From an uncultured Tepidimonas sp. (GTDB lineage Bacteria > Pseudomonadota > Gammaproteobacteria > Burkholderiales > Burkholderiaceae_C): a stretch of DNA of 13,473 nucleotides. A program made the position numbers and the translations under genes. The first letter of the stretch is position 1. Every line of letters starts with the position of its first letter. The notes under the pieces were generated by a model. That model worked only from the letters and a program-made list of their open reading frames with translations. It ran no database searches and had not been told where the DNA came from. The DNA lies in assembly GCA_937949455.1 (NCBI GenBank), contig CALEDU010000102.1, forward strand, positions 1 through 13,473, given 5' to 3'. Below, piece after piece: positions 7,464-13,473 of the stretch.

Positions 7464-9517
7464 GCCCCATCCCTTACGGTTTTTCGCCCATCGACCCGGC
7501 AGCGAGCGTCCACGATGCCCCGCTGTGGCGCGATGGCCGCAGCGACGCCCCCCGCTTCAGCGGCGAGCTCCTCATCACGCTGACCACGCTGACCCCGCTG
7601 ATCGTCGGCAACCACCAGCACGCACTCGATGACAAGCACAGCCTGCTGGTGTCGCAAAGGCTCGACGACGGGCGCGTGCTGATCGGCGCGGCCAGCCTCA
7701 AAGGCATGCTGCGCTCGGCGCTCGCCAGCCTGCTGCACGCCCCGATGGAGCGGGTGAGCGAACACCACTACACCTATCGGCCCAATCTCGCCGGCTCGGG
7801 CAAGGCCAAGGAAATCCGCGCCGCCGTGGTGCTATCGGACCACCACGGTAAAACCGACCCCCTGCAAGTCGCCCTGCTCGACCCCAAAGAAGTGGTCTAT
7901 CTGCCGACCAACATCTGGAAGGCGCTCAAATGCCCCGCACCGGGCAGCCAACTCGCGCGCGGCTGCACGGGACTCAAGTTCAGCGGCCCTGATGAGCTTG
8001 ATTACAAGGCCGCGTTCCGCAAGAAAATCATCGCTGCCAAAACCCCCGGCGGCGAGCAAGACAGAAACGCCAGAATCACGCTGGACCACACCGTGCTACG
8101 CTACGTCGGCGGCATCGATGGCGAAGGGCGGCTGGCCAAAGCCTTCAACGAGAACAGAACGATCTACCAGTATGTGCTCTACCCGACGCGCCTGCTCGAA
8201 CAGGCCAAACCCGTGACCATCGCCTCGGCAGTCGTCGCTCAGTACCACAAAACCCAGCGCATCCTGGCCGATATGCAGATCGGGCACCTTGCCCCGGGGC
8301 ATCCCCTGCTGAACAAAATCGGCGATCCCGAAGCCATCCAAAAAGCCATCGAGGCGCACACTCCACTGTGCCGCCATCAGCTCATCTATGTCGAATACGA
8401 CAGCAATACCAGACAGATCACCAGCCTGGGACACCACTACCACTACCGCTGGGCCTACACCTCCACCGTCACCCGCAAAGGCGGCAAGAAAAGGCGCGAG
8501 CTCGACTGGCTTCCCGTGGAAACCGGAAATCCACACACCGGCCAACCCGAACGCCTGGCCGCCCACCGTCTGCTGTTTGGCTACACCCTCGACGGTGGCG
8601 AAGAAGGCCCGGCGAGGGGGAACTTCCGACGTCTGGCCGGCCGCATCGCCTTCAACACCGCCATTGAAATCCCCGGTAACAAGACCCTGGAAGAACGCTT
8701 CGTCAACGGCGGCGAGGAAATCCAGCTACGCATCCTCGGCATGCCACGGCCCAGCGCGGTCGAGTTCTACCTCAAACAGACCGCGCTACCCAAAAAGCTC
8801 ATCACCTACGGCGACCAGGTCGATGACCTGGGCGGCGATCTGGCCGGCCGCAAGTTCTACCGGCATCAAGCCGACGCTGCCCGCGATGACGCCCACTATT
8901 CACCCAGCGCAAAGGAGCGGCAATACGGCGTCGCTGCCAACACCGAAGAACGCGGCACCTTGGTGCGCTACCTCAGCCGCCCGGGCGGCCAGTTCCGCTG
9001 CACCCTGCGGTTCGACAGCCTGCGCCCCTGGGAACTGGGTGCCCTGCTCGCCGCACTCGACCCGCACCGGCTCGCCGTCACCTTTGGCCTACCCCCCTCC
9101 CCAGAGGGCTATGCCCACAAACTTGGCTACGGCAAACCACTTGGCCTAGGCAGCGTGCGCCTGCACCTCGATGCCGCGCGCTGGCGCGAAAACGACGGCT
9201 GGACATGGCAGCAAGCCACGGGCGATGACCAAGCCTGGCGCGACTGGAGCGGCCAGGCCCTGGCCGCGCTGAAAGAAAAGCTGCTGGCATCCTGGCCCGA
9301 TGACCGGGCGCGCTCAACGCACCTTTCGGCCTGGCTCGCGGCCCGGCGCTGGGCCAAATCAGGCAGTGCGGCCTATCCCACCAACGTCGGCAAAGATGGC
9401 AAGCCAACCATCTACGGCTTCCACACCGCCCTGCGCCGCGACCACGCCGCAACCCGGCGCGGCAACGCGAGCAAACACCTTGACGCGCTCAAACGGCTAC
9501 TCGAGTCCAGCACATGA
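7460..9517 (+). CDS. TIGR03986-type RAMP, Cas7 with insertion domain
   Basis: The 685-residue protein begins with a leader (YGFSPID, VHDAPLWRDG) leading into FSGELLITLTTLTPLIVG at 33-50, the opening typical of TIGR03986 CRISPR RAMP proteins. The RAMP helix motif GAASLKGMLRS (76-86) follows. The RAMP fold appears to close only at KLGYGKPLGLGSVRL (554-568), so residues roughly 110-450 form a large insertion without a recognisable enzyme motif. A basic, Trp-rich helical tail occupies 570-685. This corresponds to the Cas7-insertion subunit of III-Dv complexes, expected at the crRNA 3' side. When its loop is aligned on SLKG, the Csm3 catalytic Asp position falls on Ser61; Asp57 and Asp58 are near. 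RNase activity of this subunit is therefore uncertain. GGAGGA at 7448-7453 and an ATGA overlap with csx19 fix the start. An upstream in-frame ATG at 7055 lies inside csx19 and was rejected. Confidence 0.85.
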   Translation: MSPIPYGFSPIDPAASVHDAPLWRDGRSDAPRFSGELLITLTTLTPLIVGNHQHALDDKHSLLVSQRLDDGRVLIGAASLKGMLRSALASLLHAPMERVSEHHYTYRPNLAGSGKAKEIRAAVVLSDHHGKTDPLQVALLDPKEVVYLPTNIWKALKCPAPGSQLARGCTGLKFSGPDELDYKAAFRKKIIAAKTPGGEQDRNARITLDHTVLRYVGGIDGEGRLAKAFNENRTIYQYVLYPTRLLEQAKPVTIASAVVAQYHKTQRILADMQIGHLAPGHPLLNKIGDPEAIQKAIEAHTPLCRHQLIYVEYDSNTRQITSLGHHYHYRWAYTSTVTRKGGKKRRELDWLPVETGNPHTGQPERLAAHRLLFGYTLDGGEEGPARGNFRRLAGRIAFNTAIEIPGNKTLEERFVNGGEEIQLRILGMPRPSAVEFYLKQTALPKKLITYGDQVDDLGGDLAGRKFYRHQADAARDDAHYSPSAKERQYGVAANTEERGTLVRYLSRPGGQFRCTLRFDSLRPWELGALLAALDPHRLAVTFGLPPSPEGYAHKLGYGKPLGLGSVRLHLDAARWRENDGWTWQQATGDDQAWRDWSGQALAALKEKLLASWPDDRARSTHLSAWLAARRWAKSGSAAYPTNVGKDGKPTIYGFHTALRRDHAATRRGNASKHLDALKRLLESST

Positions 9518-11169
9518 ACCCCTGCGCGCAACTCGTCCTCACCCACGGCACCTCCGACCTGCAAATCCTGCTACGTGACGACGCCGGCAGGCGCTGGCGC
9601 GCGCAACCCGACAGAGACAGCGTGCGGCGCTTCCATGCGTGGCTGCTCGAACGCCCCGATGACGCCGAAGTGATCGACGTACCCGTCGAACTCCATGACT
9701 GCACCCGTGAAGCCACCTTCACCGACTGGAGCGGCGACACCTTTTGCCTGTGGCTGGGAGACGAAGCGCCCGATGCCCACCCCGAGCGCAGCCCCGAAGG
9801 TCGCCTGCAACTGATGCTGCCCAAGCTTCAGCCGACACTCGCCTCATGGCTCGAAGCACAGGACGTGCCTCCCCCCGCCGGCTCCTCCCCGGCGCTGGCA
9901 GGCGTGCTGGTGCTCAGCACCGACCGCGGCGAAAAAAAAGAACCCGTCGCCACCTTCACCTTCCTCGAGCGCTGGTTGATCCAGCGCGGCCTGCCCGCGA
10001 GCGCCATACGCGAAGTCGTCTATCTCCTGCCCGGCGAAAAACTGGAAGGAGACGACAGCCCCGTTGCCCCGGCCATCGCCGCACGCATCGAGCGGGCACT
10101 GCGCGATTTTTACGACCGCAGCAGCCAGCGCCCGCTGCTCATCGCCAGCATCGGCGGACTGCCCCAGATCAAGCCGCTACTGGCCGAAATCGCCGTGCTG
10201 CTGGCAGGCCAGCGTGCCCAGAGCCTGTTCAAGACCGAGCACGGCGCGCTCGGTCTGCTGCCCAGAACCCCGCTCGACACCCTGCGCGTACGCCGCCAAT
10301 GTCTGGAGCAAGTGCAGCGCGGCGCGCTACTCGACGCCTGGGCCATTGCCGCCCCCTGCCGCGACGACCCCGACGCCCGCCCATGGTTACGCCCGCTGCA
10401 ACAAGCCGCCCAACTCATCAATGGCAATCCGCTCGGCGCACGAGTCGAACTGCCCGCCCTGCAGCGCATCCTCGACCATACCCAGCGCGCCACCTGTCTG
10501 CTGGTCGCCATACGCGTCGAAACCGCCTTGCAGACCGAACACTGGCTCGAAGCCATCAACGGCAGCCTCACCTTCCTCGAAGCCGCCTTCCACGACACCA
10601 TCCACCAATGGGCGCAGCAAACGCTGGCAGCCTACGATCCCCGGCGACGCTACATGCGCTTTCGCAGCGCGCCGGATCCCATCCTGTTCGTGGGCGGCGA
10701 CAAAGGAGAAAAGCCCGCGCTGGTGCCGTGGAAAGGGCAGAAAGCCGGCGTGCACGAGTACCAGGCCAACATGGTCGGCAGCGCCGCGCTCGGCGCCTGG
10801 GAACAGATACTGGGCAACGAACCCCTCAAACGCCTGAGAGCGGCCTTCCACAACCCTCAGCCGCATTCGGTCCGCCGCCCCAGCAGCAAACTGGCCGACT
10901 ACCGCAACTTCAACACCCACGGCGTCATGACCCAGGACGAAATCGACCAGGCTCTCAAACATTTCATGGGAGCCGATCTCTGGGGGCAAAACATCGATCG
11001 ACCCGACTGCCGTCCAAAGCCGGGCAATGCCTTTCTCGGCCGCGCTCTCATCAGCGAAGTGATCGGCACACTGCTCGGCCCGGAAGCAGAACCCGCGTCG
11101 GCGCTCTACCAAGCCCTGCTGCAACAACTCGCCGCCCGGCTGATCGACCCCACCTGCCCGCTGTCATGA
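9514..11169 (+). CDS. CARF-HEPN ribonuclease, Csm6/Csx1-like cOA effector
   Basis: The 551-residue protein is most likely a cyclic-oligoadenylate-activated RNase. The N-terminal part reads as a Rossmann CARF domain: first strand and loop LVLTHGTSD (7-15), a strand VLVLST further on, and ASIGGLPQIKPLLAEIA starting at residue 211, which resembles the Gly-rich ligand loop before a helix in Csm6/Csx1. The C-terminal part is helical. It contains YRNFNTHG with Arg464, Asn465 and His469 (nt 10903-10920), the R-x4-H HEPN active site with the common Asn after Arg. It is somewhat longer than typical Csm6 or Csx1. It overlaps the previous gene by ATGA with no clear SD of its own, so it probably depends on coupled translation. 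Its place between effector and adaptation genes, with a GGDD-bearing Cas10 in the same operon, supports the role. No separate ring nuclease is visible. The family call is from motifs; exact subfamily and ligand ring size cannot be told. Confidence 0.75.
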   Translation: MNPCAQLVLTHGTSDLQILLRDDAGRRWRAQPDRDSVRRFHAWLLERPDDAEVIDVPVELHDCTREATFTDWSGDTFCLWLGDEAPDAHPERSPEGRLQLMLPKLQPTLASWLEAQDVPPPAGSSPALAGVLVLSTDRGEKKEPVATFTFLERWLIQRGLPASAIREVVYLLPGEKLEGDDSPVAPAIAARIERALRDFYDRSSQRPLLIASIGGLPQIKPLLAEIAVLLAGQRAQSLFKTEHGALGLLPRTPLDTLRVRRQCLEQVQRGALLDAWAIAAPCRDDPDARPWLRPLQQAAQLINGNPLGARVELPALQRILDHTQRATCLLVAIRVETALQTEHWLEAINGSLTFLEAAFHDTIHQWAQQTLAAYDPRRRYMRFRSAPDPILFVGGDKGEKPALVPWKGQKAGVHEYQANMVGSAALGAWEQILGNEPLKRLRAAFHNPQPHSVRRPSSKLADYRNFNTHGVMTQDEIDQALKHFMGADLWGQNIDRPDCRPKPGNAFLGRALISEVIGTLLGPEAEPASALYQALLQQLAARLIDPTCPLS

Positions 11170-12986
11170 GCGTGCCGTTACAGGCCGACGCACTCGGTAC
11201 GCTGAACTGGCTGGAAATCGACGTCGAGCTGCGCGCCCAGGCCGCACCGCAGCGTGCGCACCCGCTCGTGGTACTCGAAGCCCTGTGCAAAGGCGTGTTC
11301 GAAGCCGCCGGCCTCGATGCCCGGCAAGTAAAACAGCTCTGGCACGTCCCCGGCCAGAGCGTGCACAGTCTGGGCTGGCAAGCCGGCAGCCGCATCACGC
11401 TCACCCTGCAACTCTTTGGTCTGCAACCGACACAAACCGCCCATTGGCAGGAACACCTCGCTCGCCACCTGGCACCATCGGCGCAACGGAATTTCACCCT
11501 CGAACACCTCTCACCCTGGCGCAGTGCAAAAACCCCGCCCCCGCTGGCCGACGCACCCGCATACACCCTCGACTTTCTCACCCCGGTACCGCTGCCCCAC
11601 CAGCCGGGCCAGGAACGCACCGCGCTGGATGGCAGCGGTTTTGTGCGCATCTGCCAAGCCCGGCTGCGCAAACTCTTCGGCCGCGAAGGCGCGCTCCCCC
11701 CGCCGCCCGCGATCGACACCACGGCCTGGAAATACTGGCGCACCGAGCACCGCTCGCGCTCGCAACACGGCCACCCGATGTTCATCAACGGCTGCATCGG
11801 GCCACTCACACTCAGCGGCGAAACCCTGGCCGCCTGGCACCCCTGGCTGGCCCTGTTTGCCGCAGTCGGACTCGGCGAGCGCCTCAGCTTCGGACAAGGG
11901 CGCTTCCAGCTCGCCGCCACCGAGCCCGAACGATCCGACGACACTGCCGTCGAGCTACGACTGCGCCGTCCCTGCGTGATCGGCAGCGACCAGGCCGGCG
12001 TCCATCTGGCGCTGGACAACGGCAACCTGGTCGTCAGTCGCGGCCCAGGGCAGGAAGAAACCCGGTGCCCGCTGCTGCGCATCGCCCACGTCGAACTTCA
12101 TGGCCACGGCCAACTGAGCACCCCACTCATCGCAGCCTGCGCCAGAGAAGGCATCCCGCTGCTACTGGCAGCCCCCGGTCAGCCCCCGCTGGTCATCGTC
12201 GGCCAGCAAGCCGAAGCCGAGCGCAACCGCCGCCTGGCCGCACACCATGCCGCCTGGAACCAACTCGACGAACCCCAACGCGCCCGCCTGGCCGCCCGGC
12301 TCGTGGATCAAAAACTCGCCGGCTGCGCCTGGGTCGTGCGGCAACGCTACCAACCCGGCGACCATCGGCTGCTCGAACGAATCGGACGGGCACGCATGGC
12401 GCTCGCCCGCACCGAAAAACTCGCCAGCGTGCGCGGCTGGGAAGGCTGGGCCGCGCGCCACTATCACCGCTGGCTGCAACGCCATCTGCAACCCCTGGGG
12501 GAGTTTCACACGCGCCAGCACCCAGATCACGGCCAAGACCCCATCAACGGCCTGCTCAATTACGCCTATGGCCTGCTGCGCCACCATCTGGCCTGCGCCA
12601 TCCGTCTCGTCGGCCTCGACCCGTGGCTTGGCATCCTGCACACAGCCAATGGACGGCACGAAGCCCTCGTCAGCGACCTGATGGAACCCTGGCGGCCGCA
12701 CATCGACCGCCGAGTGCTGCGCTGGGTTGGACTCAGAATCATCCGGCCCGACAGCTTCGTTCACACCGACGGCCGACTGCGCCTGACCCCGCAAGCGCGA
12801 CAACGCATCGTGCAAGACTTTACCCAGATGCTGGAAAGCACCCCGCGCAATGGCGGCCCCCGGCTGTCCAGCCGCATCCGTGCGCTACTCGACGGCTACG
12901 CCGCCGCCGCCGCATCTGGCACCCTGGCCGACTGGTCACCGCCCGAAGCCCCGAACGCCACCACGACCGCTGACGAGGAGACCTGA
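11166..12986 (+). CDS. cas6-cas1: Cas6-Cas1 fusion: crRNA endoribonuclease plus integrase
   Basis: The 606-residue protein joins crRNA processing and spacer acquisition. Residues 1-250 look like Cas6: a RAMP start (NWLEIDVELRAQA), a Cas6 C-terminal signature around residues 195-220 (YWRTEHRSRSQHGHP, GCIGPLTLSG), and the Gly-rich loop GLGERLSFGQGRF at 235-247. His residues in the EHRSRSQHGH stretch and an early LWHVPG are possible catalytic groups but not proven. After a short linker, Cas1 begins near residue 258 with its N-terminal beta domain (GVHLALDNGNLVV, ACAREGIPLLL). The helical domain holds Glu426 (WEGWAARHY), His492 (GILHTANG) and Asp504/Glu507 (SDLMEPWRP), the full metal-binding set, so the Cas1 half should be active. 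No reverse transcriptase lies between the halves, unlike Cas6-RT-Cas1. The start overlaps the preceding stop (ATGA). The in-frame ATG at 9744 is far inside the previous gene and was rejected. Confidence 0.92.
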   Translation: MSVPLQADALGTLNWLEIDVELRAQAAPQRAHPLVVLEALCKGVFEAAGLDARQVKQLWHVPGQSVHSLGWQAGSRITLTLQLFGLQPTQTAHWQEHLARHLAPSAQRNFTLEHLSPWRSAKTPPPLADAPAYTLDFLTPVPLPHQPGQERTALDGSGFVRICQARLRKLFGREGALPPPPAIDTTAWKYWRTEHRSRSQHGHPMFINGCIGPLTLSGETLAAWHPWLALFAAVGLGERLSFGQGRFQLAATEPERSDDTAVELRLRRPCVIGSDQAGVHLALDNGNLVVSRGPGQEETRCPLLRIAHVELHGHGQLSTPLIAACAREGIPLLLAAPGQPPLVIVGQQAEAERNRRLAAHHAAWNQLDEPQRARLAARLVDQKLAGCAWVVRQRYQPGDHRLLERIGRARMALARTEKLASVRGWEGWAARHYHRWLQRHLQPLGEFHTRQHPDHGQDPINGLLNYAYGLLRHHLACAIRLVGLDPWLGILHTANGRHEALVSDLMEPWRPHIDRRVLRWVGLRIIRPDSFVHTDGRLRLTPQARQRIVQDFTQMLESTPRNGGPRLSSRIRALLDGYAAAAASGTLADWSPPEAPNATTTADEET

Positions 12987-12991
12987 AAGCC

Positions 12992-13294
12992 ATGCCGATC
13001 CGCCAATACTGGATAGCCTACGACATCAGCAACGACCGGGAACGCACGCGCACCGAACGCTGCATCGCCCGCTACGGCCGACGGCTGCAAAAGAGCGTGT
13101 TTCACTGCGTGCTCGATACCAATCGGCTCGACCAGCTCAAAGGCGAACTCGAAGCGCTCGGCTGCCGCAGCGGCTCGATCATCCTCGCCGCGCTGGCCGA
13201 ACCGGCAGACATATCCCACATCGGTACGGCAGACGCCTCCATACTGACCGAAGCATGGGCTTTTACCTATTTTCCTGGCGCGGAGGACAGGTGA
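12992..13294 (+). CDS. cas2: Cas2, spacer acquisition partner of Cas1
   Basis: The 100-residue protein is a standard-size Cas2, the small ferredoxin-fold dimer that bridges two Cas1 dimers in the integration complex. It opens with YWIAYDISNDRERTRTERCI, where the Asp of YDIS is the conserved first-strand acid. LQKSVFHCVLDTNRLDQL follows, the typical QxSVF strand with its helix. The C-terminus (EAWAFTYFPGAEDR) is variable. It starts 5 bp after the Cas6-Cas1 stop, with GAGGAG at 12975-12980 as ribosome site (spacing 11). It is the last gene before the leader and array, the usual place for cas2. Confidence 0.95.
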   Translation: MPIRQYWIAYDISNDRERTRTERCIARYGRRLQKSVFHCVLDTNRLDQLKGELEALGCRSGSIILAALAEPADISHIGTADASILTEAWAFTYFPGAEDR

Positions 13295-13423
13295 AGCCAG
13301 CGCCTTCCCATGCCCTCGATTCGGAACCAGGCGAAAGATGTGCTACGATACGCCCACAAGCCGCGAGGTTCTGCCTGGAAGACCCATTTTGTGCTGAAAC
13401 CTCAAGGACTTGCAAACGGTGGT
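13295..13423 (+). promoter_or_regulatory. CRISPR leader
   Basis: The 129 bp between the cas2 stop and the first repeat hold no open frame and are the expected leader, where array transcription starts and new spacers are inserted. A weak promoter-like pair is visible: TCGGAA at 13321-13326, 17 bp before TACGAT at 13344-13349. The -35 match is poor, so this is only a candidate. A GCTGAAAC at 13393-13400 resembles the repeat end but is not part of a repeat. Confidence 0.6.
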
Positions 13424-13459
13424 GTTGTAACCCCTCTCCCAGCCGGCTGGGCTTGAAAC
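13424..13459 (+). CRISPR. First CRISPR repeat; array continues beyond the window
   Basis: A 36-nt unit begins GTTGTAACCCC and ends GCTTGAAAC, the usual repeat termini in type III loci. It contains a perfect 14-nt palindrome CCCAGCCGGCTGGG (13438-13451), which can fold as a 5-bp stem with a CCGG loop. Exactly 8 nt, CTTGAAAC (13452-13459), follow the stem, as expected for Cas6 cutting at the hairpin base to leave an 8-nt 5' handle. Only one copy is in the window, with 14 bases of the presumed first spacer after it. The repeat call therefore rests on structure, length and position after cas2, not on repetition. Confidence 0.8.
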
Positions 13460-13473
13460 CATCATAGCGCCCG

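Noticed and set aside
10387..11127. Antisense 246-codon frame within the CARF-HEPN gene
   Set aside because: It shadows a convincing + strand protein with a HEPN motif and shows no family features of its own.
9744..11165. Long N-terminal extension of Cas6-Cas1 giving a 1080-residue frame
   Set aside because: It is Arg/Pro/Ala-rich low-complexity translation in the wrong frame of the CARF-HEPN gene; the Cas6 fold begins at 11166.
13393..13400. GCTGAAAC in the leader as a degenerate CRISPR repeat end
   Set aside because: The preceding bases show none of the repeat's palindrome or 5' sequence.

Overview
The window is GC-rich, C-biased bacterial DNA, most like a beta- or gammaproteobacterium. 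The betaproteobacterial guess rests only on base composition and the feel of the proteins, so it is weak. It has two parts. Bases 1 to about 1950 are wreckage of mobile and defence genes. Bases 1956 to 13473 are an intact nine-component CRISPR-Cas locus of type III, all on the + strand and running off the right edge into its array.

Left part: a 5'-cut hsdR (type I restriction R subunit) stops exactly in its Walker A motif. It is joined directly to the catalytic half of a tyrosine recombinase that has no N-terminal domain. A degenerate IS5/IS1182-like element follows (about 1041-1948). It has recognisable inverted ends but a transposase that has lost its middle and its end. Its right end lies 7 bp from the cas10 start codon.

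Right part: the order is cas10 (no HD domain, GGDD cyclase motif present), a Cas7-Cas5(Csx10)-Cas11-like fusion, a double Cas7 (Cas7-2x), a small Csx19-like protein, a long TIGR03986-type RAMP (Cas7 with insertion), a CARF-HEPN ribonuclease of the Csm6/Csx1 kind, a Cas6-Cas1 fusion, cas2, a leader of about 129 bp and the first CRISPR repeat. Most junctions are 4-base ATGA overlaps, so this looks like one translationally coupled operon. The set of fused effector subunits matches the type III-D variant (III-Dv / III-D2) architecture known from cyanobacteria, considered a relative of the single-chain III-E (gRAMP/Cas7-11) effectors.

Inferred working: Cas6 (N-terminal half of the Cas6-Cas1 fusion) cuts the array transcript at the base of a perfect repeat hairpin and leaves an 8-nt CUUGAAAC handle. 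The Cas10/Cas7-5-11/Cas7-2x/Csx19/Cas7-insertion complex binds target RNA and cuts it with Cas7 aspartates. Cas10 makes cyclic oligoadenylate, which switches on the CARF-HEPN RNase. The Cas1 half and Cas2 add spacers. The most unusual points are the Cas6-Cas1 fusion without a reverse transcriptase, its pairing with a III-Dv effector, and the IS remnant that has replaced the region just upstream of the operon.
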